Assembly: GCA_947458745.1 (NCBI GenBank)
Contig: CANGYQ010000002.1
Span: 186,001 to 250,000, forward strand
Reading direction: 5' to 3'
Length of the DNA stretch: 64,000 nt
From: Bryobacteraceae bacterium
GTDB lineage: Bacteria > Acidobacteriota > Terriglobia > Bryobacterales > Bryobacteraceae
Below are positions 57,231 through 64,000 of the stretch, piece after piece (position 1 is the stretch's first letter; the number at the start of each line of letters is the position of its first letter). The notes beneath the pieces are model-generated. The model saw only the letters and a list, made by a program, of their open reading frames with translations. It searched no databases and was not told the origin of the DNA. The translations under genes were made by a program, and so were the position numbers.

Positions 57231-58120
57231 CGGAACCCTTGACGCGGCGGGCGCTACTGGCAGGTCCAGCAGCGCTGGCTGCGGGCGCAGCACTTGCGCA
57301 ACAGCCGCCCGCCAAACCCACGGTGGGTGAAGATCCACCGGAAAAGCCGGTCGAGTTTCTGTGCCCGATGGACCCCGAGGTCCGCGCCAAGGGCCCGGGC
57401 AAATGTCCGCGCTGCGGCATGAAGCTACTGGCGGGCCTGCCGGACCCCCTTGAGTTCCGCCTGGAACTCAGCACCGCCCCGCGACACTTGCGCGCCGGTC
57501 AGGCGGCGGACTTGAAGCTGGTGGTGGTCCACCCCAAGACCGGCAAGCCGGTCCGCGACTTTGAGCTGATCCACGAGAAGCTGTTCCATCTGTTCGTCGT
57601 CAGCGAGGACCTGACCGTCTTTGCCCATGAACATCCGGAGCCACCCGTCATCGGCGGGCCGCCCGAGTTCACCCTCAACTGGACCTTCCCGAAACCCGGC
57701 ATGTACCGCCTGATGGCCGACTACTATCCGCTGAACGCCACGCCGCAGCTGACCGTCAAGACCCTGTTTGTGAGCGCGGGCGAGCGCAACACGCCGATCC
57801 CGCCGCTACCCTCCAACACCCACGTGCAACTCACCACGGAGCCCGTACAGGCCATTGCGGGCGAAAGGACGCGGCTCTACTTTACGCTGAACCCGGTCTC
57901 GGGCTTGACGCCTTGGCTGGGTGCCTGGGGCCATGTCCTGGTGGCCAGCGCGGACACGGTGGACCTGATCCACACGCATCCCTTCATTGCCGATGGCGGC
58001 GCGCGGATGCAGTTCAACGTGATCTTCCCGCGGCCCGGAAAGCACAAGGTCTGGGTGCAGTTTGAGCGCGCAGGCTTGGTGAACTCGGCTGGGTTTGACT
58101 TAGACGTGAAGCCGCTCTAG
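57206..58120 (+). CDS. Exported protein with heavy-metal-binding domain
   Basis: The protein has a Tat-like leader (LTRRALLAGPAALAAGAALAQ). Then comes a heavy-metal-binding domain (about 52-75: FLCPMDPEVRAKGPGKCPRC then GMKL), as in the start of CusA/CopB-related proteins, with metal-binding C, M and C-X2-C. Two beta-rich domains follow, with histidine-rich HEKLFHLFVV, FAHEHPEP and LIHTHPF, which could bind copper. ATG 57206 gives 304 residues. A TTG at 57239, right before the TRRALLAG leader, is an equally good start and reduces the overlap with the SDR gene. Role in copper handling is inferred. Confidence 0.78.
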   Translation: MAFSTRRITEPLTRRALLAGPAALAAGAALAQQPPAKPTVGEDPPEKPVEFLCPMDPEVRAKGPGKCPRCGMKLLAGLPDPLEFRLELSTAPRHLRAGQAADLKLVVVHPKTGKPVRDFELIHEKLFHLFVVSEDLTVFAHEHPEPPVIGGPPEFTLNWTFPKPGMYRLMADYYPLNATPQLTVKTLFVSAGERNTPIPPLPSNTHVQLTTEPVQAIAGERTRLYFTLNPVSGLTPWLGAWGHVLVASADTVDLIHTHPFIADGGARMQFNVIFPRPGKHKVWVQFERAGLVNSAGFDLDVKPL

Positions 58121-58131
58121 CGAGGAGAGCG

Positions 58132-59136
58132 TTACACGGACCTGCGCAGGCGGGACTTCTGCGCCAGCTCAATCGCAATCGCGGCGGCGGCGGCGGGGTT
58201 GTGACGGACCTTCTCCCCTTTGGCCAGAAGGTTGAGGCCGATCACTTGGACGCCCATCGCGGCCAGCCGCGGCTGATCCACCACCACGGGATAAACCTTC
58301 TCCGCCGCATACAAGCGCCGGCGTTCGCCGCCGATGTGCCGCGTGTTGACGATCGCGCAATCCACCAGGCCTTTACCGCCGTGCTGCTCAATGGCGGCGA
58401 CGTGGTCAGCGGCGGAATAATGCATGGTCTCCCAGGGCTGCCACATCAAGTTCGAGAAGTAAGCTTTGGTGGCCTTCGATTCCCGGATCGCTTTGGGGAT
58501 GCCCGCCACCAGTAGGTTCGGAATAACGCTGGTGTAGAGCGAACCTGGGCCCAGCGTAATCAGGTCGGCCGCTTCAATGGCGTCTAAGGCTTCCTTCAGC
58601 GGCTTGACGCGCTTGGGCTTCAAGTGAATCCGGTGGATGCGTTCCTTCACCCGGCCAATCCGGGATTCGCCCATCACGCGTTCGCCACTGGCCAGCTCAG
58701 CCTCCAGCACGACGTTGGATCGGGTGGAAGGATAGATGCGGCCCAGGATGGCCAACACCTCGGAGGAGACGCGAATGGCTTTCAGAAAGTCGCCCGTGAC
58801 ATCCGTCAAGGCCGTCAGAAACAGGTTGCCGAAGCTATGCCCCTTTAAGCCCTGCCCGGCGGCGAAGCGGTACTGGAACAGTTGCGACAACAGGTCGTCG
58901 TCTTCCGATAGGGCCACCATGCAGTTGCGGATATCACCCGGTGGCAGGACATCAAACTCACGCCGCAGGCGGCCGGAACTGCCGCCATCGTCGGTGACGG
59001 TGACGATGGCGGTAATGTCCGCGGTCAAGCGGCCTTCGGAAAAAGGCCGCAGGTAGGAATACTTCTTCAGGCCGGACAGTAGAGACGAAAGGCCGGTGCC
59101 GCCGCCCAGGGCGACGATACGCAAGGGAGAATTCAT
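58132..59136 (-). CDS. yvcK: YvcK/CofD-like gluconeogenesis and morphogenesis factor
   Basis: The 334-residue protein has the family hallmarks: IVALGGGTGLSSLLSGLKKY, VTVTDDGGSSGRLRREFDVLPPGD near 45, GHSFGNLFLTALT near 98 and LGPGSLYTSVIPNLLV near 195. YvcK binds UDP-sugars and is needed for growth on gluconeogenic carbon and for cell shape in Bacillus. It follows the TPR gene by 9 bp on the same strand. Confidence 0.93.
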   Translation of the reverse strand: MNSPLRIVALGGGTGLSSLLSGLKKYSYLRPFSEGRLTADITAIVTVTDDGGSSGRLRREFDVLPPGDIRNCMVALSEDDDLLSQLFQYRFAAGQGLKGHSFGNLFLTALTDVTGDFLKAIRVSSEVLAILGRIYPSTRSNVVLEAELASGERVMGESRIGRVKERIHRIHLKPKRVKPLKEALDAIEAADLITLGPGSLYTSVIPNLLVAGIPKAIRESKATKAYFSNLMWQPWETMHYSAADHVAAIEQHGGKGLVDCAIVNTRHIGGERRRLYAAEKVYPVVVDQPRLAAMGVQVIGLNLLAKGEKVRHNPAAAAAIAIELAQKSRLRRSV

Positions 59137-59145
59137 GAGCAGCGC

Positions 59146-59811
59146 TTAGCGGAGAATAGCCTGCGCGTTGGCCGGACCCAGAGCGGCCATAAACTCGGCA
59201 TCATTGCGGAGCGCGGTGCGGTTGGCGGCGTCCATCTCGATGGCCCGCCTGGTGTGCTGGATCGCTGCTGGAGCATCGCCCGCCAAGGCCAGGCAGAAGC
59301 CCAGAGCATAGTGAAAATAACTGACCTCTTTCATGGACAGCGCTTGCTGGAACTGCCGGAGCGCTTCCGGCAACCGGCGCTGGTTGGTGAGCGCGACGCC
59401 GTAGGTGTAGTGGTCCTCAGCGTTTTCCAGAGCTGGCGCGGCTTGCTCCATCCGCTTCTCACACATCCGGACATGCATCTTGGCCGAAAAGGACAGGTCA
59501 CGGGTGGGCCCTTCGGCGACCTGCTCAAACAGCGCGCGCGCCGCTTGAAACTGGCCGCTTTGGAACAAAGCGATCGCCTGGTCAAACTGTTTAGCTTGCT
59601 GGCTGGCCGGATCTTCGGTGGGCGTATTGGACCGGCCGGAGCGGGAGGACACTGGTGCGGAGGTCATGGTGGATCCTTCAACTGCCACCCGCCGGCCAGA
59701 GCCGCCGGATAGAGGCTTCTCTTTCACTTTTACCGCATTCGCGGAACCCCCGGCGTGGGGGCCATCCCCATCGGGCTCGGGCGAAGTTTTCTTCTTGGTG
59801 GCCACCGGCAT
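59146..59811 (-). CDS. Cytoplasmic TPR-repeat protein
   Basis: The 221-residue protein has a low-complexity N-terminus (ATKKKTSPEPDGDGPHAGG, about 1-70, rich in S, G, T, P) and then three TPR-like repeats (QFDQAIALFQSGQFQAARAL, YTYGVALTNQRRLPEALRQF, YFHYALGFCLALAGDAPAAI). No leader is present. Probably a scaffold or adaptor. It sits in a same-strand run: glycosyltransferase, zinc-ribbon protein, TPR, yvcK. Confidence 0.75.
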   Translation of the reverse strand: MPVATKKKTSPEPDGDGPHAGGSANAVKVKEKPLSGGSGRRVAVEGSTMTSAPVSSRSGRSNTPTEDPASQQAKQFDQAIALFQSGQFQAARALFEQVAEGPTRDLSFSAKMHVRMCEKRMEQAAPALENAEDHYTYGVALTNQRRLPEALRQFQQALSMKEVSYFHYALGFCLALAGDAPAAIQHTRRAIEMDAANRTALRNDAEFMAALGPANAQAILR

Positions 59812-59906
59812 TCCTCCGCCACGATCAGGTTCCCTTCTTGCGGAACGGGATCGTCAATCTACACTCTCATCTCGCGGCTCAGACATTCTACCGGCAATAG
59901 CGATGC

Positions 59907-60050
59907 CTATTCGCCGTCATCTTCCGCAACCGGCACCGTCTCTAGGTCTTCGGCCTCGAACACTTGGCCACACCCCAAGCACCGGACATAGTCAACCCCA
60001 TCCTCACGGTAGATGAACTCCGTGCGGGGGTGAGTGCACCCTGAAGTCAT
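59907..60050 (-). CDS. Small zinc-ribbon-like protein
   Basis: The 47-residue ORF begins MTSGCTHPRTEFIYREDGVD and has CLGCG after YVR, then a very acidic tail (EAEDLETVPVAEDDGE). C5, H7 and the CXXC pair could bind zinc. It lies 14 bp after the glycosyltransferase gene on the same strand. No clear ribosome site is seen. Coding is supported by the cysteine pattern and codon bias. Confidence 0.6.
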   Translation of the reverse strand: MTSGCTHPRTEFIYREDGVDYVRCLGCGQVFEAEDLETVPVAEDDGE

Positions 60051-60064
60051 AAACGCAATATGGA

Positions 60065-61225
60065 TTATTCTATTGTGCCCGCGTCGGATGTCAAGCGCGG
60101 GCCTGTCTTGCGCAGGACGGGGCGCAGCCACCAGGACACCACCAGCATCACGAACACCGGCAGGTAGATCCACCAGCGGACCTCGGGTGACTGGGTCCAT
60201 TGGCCCAGGGTGTGCCACCAGATCACGGATTCATAAGCCAGCGGCATCAGCGCGATCCATAACATCAAACCCGGCACCGGCTGCCGGACCAGAAACGGCA
60301 GCAGCCAGCTTAAGTACCACGGGTGCACATTGGCCGATACGGCCAGCATCGCCACCACCACCCACAGCGGCTGCCGCAACAGCAGGCAGGCGGCACCAAA
60401 CAACGCGAAGGCCAGATACTTGGCGCGGTAGACATCACCCACCAGCCACAGCAGCAAGCCATAGACACTATCGTTGTTGCGCCACCCGCCCAGAAAGCCG
60501 GACAGGAACTGAGCGCTAGTCCATTGCAGGCCCGGCAGGTACCAGGCCAACAACACCAGCACCACCGCCGGAGCGAGCACGTAGTCCCGCCACTTCACCC
60601 GGCCCTGACGCTGGAAGGCGGCCAGCAGCGCCAGCGGCCACCACTTCACCGCTGCCGCCCACCCCAGCCACATCCCGGCCCAGCTCTCCCGTCCATACAG
60701 AGCCAGCACTAGAAACAGAACCACCAGCGCATCATTGTGGCCCTGCCCCCAAAATTCCAGCACCGGCAGCGGAGACCAGGCATAGATGAGCCAACGCCCG
60801 GGCATCCACCGGGCCAGCAACAGCAGCACCACCAGGTCGGCTAGCATCGCGGGCAACTTGGGCCAACGCCACGCGGCCCATTGCGTCAGCTCGGTCAGCG
60901 GCCCATAGACAGCGCGAAAGTCCGCGCCCGGCGTGCGAGGGTGGGCGATCGCGTTCCACGGCGGATCGGCGGGGCGGACGGCGTAGGGGTTGGCCCCCAT
61001 CGATTGCACCTGGCCCTCAAACGAGTAGCGGTAGAGATCATCCGACAACGACGGAGCCTGCGGGGCCAGCGTCAAGCGGAAGGCGATGGCGCCCACGGCC
61101 ACCAGCCAGCGCGGCGGCGAATGGCGGAGGGCAAACCAGACGGCCACCAGATATACTGAATGGAGAGCCAAAAGTAAGCCGACCGCCTCCGGAATTTTGT
61201 CCTGGAGGTCGCCAACTTGGAGCAC
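60065..61225 (-). CDS. Polyprenyl-sugar-type integral membrane glycosyltransferase (GT87-like)
   Basis: The 386-residue protein has about ten hydrophobic helices. SLSDDLYRYSFEGQVQSMGANPY near 60 carries the catalytic-type acidic residues of GT-C mannosyl- and glucosyltransferases; further matches are EFWGQGHNDALVVLFLVLAL and NVHPWYLSWLLPF. Such enzymes use polyprenyl-phosphate sugars at the outer face of the membrane. The GTG at 61225 is the first standard start, but the frame stays open 78 bp upstream and encodes another hydrophobic helix (TIVIFFGLTGIILETLWLG). The real start may therefore be a non-standard codon such as ATT. It is divergent from and overlaps the region before the GT2 gene. 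Confidence 0.8.
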   Translation of the reverse strand: MLQVGDLQDKIPEAVGLLLALHSVYLVAVWFALRHSPPRWLVAVGAIAFRLTLAPQAPSLSDDLYRYSFEGQVQSMGANPYAVRPADPPWNAIAHPRTPGADFRAVYGPLTELTQWAAWRWPKLPAMLADLVVLLLLARWMPGRWLIYAWSPLPVLEFWGQGHNDALVVLFLVLALYGRESWAGMWLGWAAAVKWWPLALLAAFQRQGRVKWRDYVLAPAVVLVLLAWYLPGLQWTSAQFLSGFLGGWRNNDSVYGLLLWLVGDVYRAKYLAFALFGAACLLLRQPLWVVVAMLAVSANVHPWYLSWLLPFLVRQPVPGLMLWIALMPLAYESVIWWHTLGQWTQSPEVRWWIYLPVFVMLVVSWWLRPVLRKTGPRLTSDAGTIE

Positions 61226-61288
61226 TCCCAGCCAGAGTGTTTCGAGGATGATGCCGGTCAGGCCAAAGAAGATTACAATCGTTCCTAC

Positions 61289-62905
61289 ATGATATCCAGC
61301 GCCCTACCCGCGTTCCTGTTCGCGGCCTCGTCGTCGGACCAATTGGTCAACCTGCTGTTTGACGATACGTTCGCCGGCATTCACCAGCTCTCTTGGTTCG
61401 ACTGGGCGCTGATGGGGCCCTACTTCTTCACGCTCACCATCCTGGCCATCTACGGCTGCCACCGCTATCACGTCATCCACGGCTACTTCAAGTACAAGAA
61501 AAACATCCCCACGGAATCGGCCACACAGTACACCCAACTGCCCAAGGTGACCATCCAACTACCTCTCTACAATGAGCGCTACGTGGTGGAGCGGCTGATC
61601 GAAGAGACCGTCAAAATGCGGTATCCGAAAGAACTGCTGCAGATCCAGGTGCTGGACGATTCCACCGACGAAACGCATCCGTTCACCGAAGCGCTGGTGG
61701 CCCGCTATCAGACGATGGGGCACCCGATCGAGTACGTGCACCGCACCAACCGCCACGGCTACAAAGCCGGAGCGCTACAGGAAGGGCTCCGCACAGCAAC
61801 GGGCGAGATTGTGGCTGTCTTCGACGCCGACTTCCTGCCGCCGGTGGACTTCCTCGAAAAGACGATCCATCACTTCTCTGACCCGCAAGTGGGTGTCGTG
61901 CAAACGCGCTGGACGTACCTCAATCGCGACTACAACTTGCTCACCGAAGTGCAGACCATTCTGCTTGATGGCCACTTTGCTCTCGAACACGTGGCTCGGG
62001 CGGGCAGCGGGCTCTACTTTAACTTCAACGGCACGGCCGGTCTACTGCGCGTTTCGATGATCGAGGACGCGGGCGGCTGGCAGCACGACACGCTGACCGA
62101 AGATTCCGACTTAAGCTATCGCGCGCAGTTGAAGGGCTGGAAGTTTGTCTACCGCCCCGATGTGGAGTGCTTGTCGGAGCTGCCCGTCGATACCTACGGC
62201 TTCCAGGTGCAGCAATCGCGCTGGGCCAAGGGGCTGACGCAGGTGGCGATCAAGCTGCTGCGGGACATCCTGAAATCCGATGCGCCGCTGCGGAACAAAG
62301 TGGAAGCGGTGTTCCACCTGACCCCCAACATCTCCTACCCGATGATGCTGATCGTTTCAGCGTTGATGCTGCCGGTGATGATCTGCCGGTTCTACATGGG
62401 CTGGATGCAGATGCTCTATATCGACCTGCCGCTGATCGTGGCTTCCTTCTGGTCGATTTCCGCGTTCTACCTCACCGCGCAACGGGTGCTCTACCCCAAC
62501 AACTGGAAGCGTACGGTCTTCTTCCTGCCCGCCCTGATGGCGGCGGGTGTCGCGCTGACGCTCTCGAACACCAAGGCGTTTTTTGAAGCCGTGTTTGGTG
62601 TCTCCACCGCCTTTGCCCGCACGCCCAAGTACGCCATCTCCGGCTCGCAAAAGGTAGCCGTGAAGGCCGCCTACAAGAGCCGCTCCGGCATCTTGCCATA
62701 TCTGGAATTGGCCGCTGGCACCTACTTCGCCTTCATGACGGGTTTCGCCATTGATACCTACAACTTCCTGGCCGTGCCTTTCCTGCTGATCTTTGTGACC
62801 GGCTACTACTGGGCCGGCGTGACGACGCTGATCGAAGAGTACAAGGGCAAGCTGGCCTGGCAACGGCAGCGTGCCTTGGCCCTGGAAACTGCCGGTCGCG
62901 AATAG
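61289..62905 (+). CDS. Family 2 processive glycosyltransferase, cellulose/mannan synthase-like
   Basis: The 538-residue membrane protein has N-terminal helices (ALMGPYFFTLTILAIYG), a cytosolic GT-A domain with VTIQLPLYNERYVVERLIEE, LDDSTDET (near 130), FDADFLPP (near 178), TEDSDLSYR (near 270) and the processivity motif QQSRW (near 310), then four or more helices. The D, DXD, TED and QXXRW set is that of cellulose, mannan and hyaluronan synthases. Closest in style to CslA-like mannan synthases. It probably makes a surface polysaccharide. ATG 61289 lacks a strong ribosome site. Confidence 0.9.
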   Translation: MISSALPAFLFAASSSDQLVNLLFDDTFAGIHQLSWFDWALMGPYFFTLTILAIYGCHRYHVIHGYFKYKKNIPTESATQYTQLPKVTIQLPLYNERYVVERLIEETVKMRYPKELLQIQVLDDSTDETHPFTEALVARYQTMGHPIEYVHRTNRHGYKAGALQEGLRTATGEIVAVFDADFLPPVDFLEKTIHHFSDPQVGVVQTRWTYLNRDYNLLTEVQTILLDGHFALEHVARAGSGLYFNFNGTAGLLRVSMIEDAGGWQHDTLTEDSDLSYRAQLKGWKFVYRPDVECLSELPVDTYGFQVQQSRWAKGLTQVAIKLLRDILKSDAPLRNKVEAVFHLTPNISYPMMLIVSALMLPVMICRFYMGWMQMLYIDLPLIVASFWSISAFYLTAQRVLYPNNWKRTVFFLPALMAAGVALTLSNTKAFFEAVFGVSTAFARTPKYAISGSQKVAVKAAYKSRSGILPYLELAAGTYFAFMTGFAIDTYNFLAVPFLLIFVTGYYWAGVTTLIEEYKGKLAWQRQRALALETAGRE

Positions 62906-63061
62906 GCATCTGCCCGGCACCCGGCGGTGCGGTCTCTGATGGGCGAGCCCACCCGTGAGGCCGCTCCGGAACTTCAAATCAATCAATTCACGGCGCTGCA
63001 ACACCTCCGTGCTAACCTGCTCTATCTGTAGACATCTGTCAATTCAGTTGGAGGTAACCGT

Positions 63062-64000
63062 TTGTTCATTCGAAATCTGATTTCGCTTGCTTTGTGGGCT
63101 TTGTTGGCCTGCTCGAGGGCCGCGCAGGCCCAGATCTCAATCCCCACGGGAACCGCATACTCCCAGAAGTTCGACTCCCTGTCGACCACCTCCGCGACGG
63201 CAAGTCTGCCCACTGATTTCCGGGTGGACCGGCCAACTACGGCGAGAACCGTCGGGAGCTACGCTTCGGCCAGCACCGCCACCACCCAGATCGGTGGGGC
63301 CAGCCTGAGCACGACGGCATCGAATGGCATCTACAATTTCGGGTCAGGCACCAACACGTCCGGAGCCGACCGAGCGGTGGGCTTCCTGTCATCCGGCAGC
63401 GGTACGACCAGCGGCAATCTCTATGCCGCGCTGGCCAATAATTCCGGGGGCTCCTTGAGCGGTCTGAAGATCTCTTACGACGTGGAAAAGTACCGCAACG
63501 GCACCAACACCCAGGGCTTCCGCATCCAAATGTTCTATTCCACCGACGGCACCACGTGGACCAGCGCCGGATTGGACTTCTTGACCGCCTTTCCCGCCGA
63601 CACCGGCACCAATTCCGGCTTTGCAACCGCCCCCGGCACGACCGTGAGTGTGACCGATAAGACCCTGACGCTCGCCATCCCGGTGGCGGCCAGTGCCACC
63701 ACGCCCAACCTCTACTTGGCTTGGAATTACTCGGTGACCAGCGGCACTACGGTGACGAACGCGCAGGCGCTAGCCATCGACAACATCTCGATCCTGGGCG
63801 TGGCGTCCGTGCCGACGCCCACTTTTTCGGTGTCACCCAGCAGCTACACCCTCAGCGGCTTGTCCGGCGGGCCGGTTGCAACGGAGGCCATTGCGCTGAA
63901 GACCAGCAGCGGCACCGCTAGCTTCACCACATCGAGCAATCAGACGTGGCTAACAATTGACCCCTCCTCGGGCTCGGCGACGACGTCGGATACTGCCCTG
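63062..64000 (+). CDS. N-terminal part of a secreted beta-rich protein (cut by window edge)
   Basis: The frame opens at TTG 63062, preceded by TTGGAGG, and runs to the window end (313 codons, no stop). It has a signal peptide (LISLALWALLACSRAAQAQ), then a jellyroll-like domain poor in Lys and rich in Ser/Thr/Gly (about 22-245, e.g. SYDVEKYRNGTNTQGFRIQM; AIDNISILG). From about 250 a BACON-like Ig domain starts (FSVSPSSYTLSGLSGG; SNQTWLTIDPSSG). The type is common in Solibacter as large secreted proteins, often with TIGR03437-type tails. Function is unknown. Confidence 0.75.
   Translation, partial: MFIRNLISLALWALLACSRAAQAQISIPTGTAYSQKFDSLSTTSATASLPTDFRVDRPTTARTVGSYASASTATTQIGGASLSTTASNGIYNFGSGTNTSGADRAVGFLSSGSGTTSGNLYAALANNSGGSLSGLKISYDVEKYRNGTNTQGFRIQMFYSTDGTTWTSAGLDFLTAFPADTGTNSGFATAPGTTVSVTDKTLTLAIPVAASATTPNLYLAWNYSVTSGTTVTNAQALAIDNISILGVASVPTPTFSVSPSSYTLSGLSGGPVATEAIALKTSSGTASFTTSSNQTWLTIDPSSGSATTSDTAL

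Overview
The window is GC-rich, densely coded chromosomal DNA from a bacterium that looks like an acidobacterium of the Solibacter/Bryobacter type (Bryobacterales). The evidence is three secreted proteins with the C-terminal domain expanded in Solibacter (the TIGR03437 type), several Tat-exported Gfo/Idh/MocA dehydrogenases, heavy use of GTG and TTG starts, and a PEP-CTERM-like tail. The lineage call is inference from gene content. No rRNA, tRNA, CRISPR array, intact insertion sequence or prophage was seen.

Layout. 0-2.1 kb: an acid-phosphatase-like gene cut by the left edge, a seven-haem cytochrome c and a LysR regulator. 2.2-8.2 kb: gltB-gltD, divergent from that LysR gene as gltC is from gltAB in Bacillus. 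8.3-11.1 kb: a universal stress protein and a degenerate receiver-like protein, divergent from a PAS/sigma-54 activator. 11.1-12.7 kb: ruvA-ruvB. 12.8-16.6 kb: three secreted proteins, two of them a recent tandem duplication. 16.6-22.8 kb: mutY, divergent uvrA, and a tightly packed run of exported TPR or helical proteins of unknown role. 23-26.1 kb: a Lys/Ala/Pro-repeat histone-like protein, a rhodanese gene with an in-frame TGA exactly at the catalytic-cysteine position, a Uma2 nuclease, a serine hydrolase and a decayed VRR-NUC nuclease. 26.2-34 kb: ppdK, a cupin gene broken by an amber codon, glyQ-glyS, a PIN-domain remnant, recO and DUF1990. 34-43 kb: metabolic and regulatory genes (MBL-fold hydrolase, MmyB-like regulator, sugar isomerase, dehydrogenase, YjhG-type sugar-acid dehydratase) and a ParDE pair. 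43-51.5 kb: YfiT, an exported M20 peptidase, DUF3108, SGNH hydrolase, VapBC, glcE-glcF and a second dehydrogenase. 51.6-64 kb: cobQ, a cobC-like phosphatase, an ABC exporter, a phosphotriesterase-like protein, an SDR, a metal-binding exported protein, yvcK, two glycosyltransferases, and a secreted protein cut by the right edge.

Themes. Nitrogen assimilation (gltBD), DNA repair (ruvAB, mutY, uvrA, recO), carbon metabolism (ppdK, glcEF, YjhG, exported dehydrogenases and isomerase) and cobamide assembly are all present. Broken genes cluster between 23 and 33 kb.

The strongest unusual signal is the rhodanese gene at 23479-23868. Its reading frame, domain and C-terminus continue intact across a single TGA that replaces the active-site cysteine. 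A stem-loop with bacterial SECIS geometry follows 21 nt before its loop. This makes it a candidate exported selenocysteine rhodanese. The presence of Sec machinery in this genome cannot be judged from the window.
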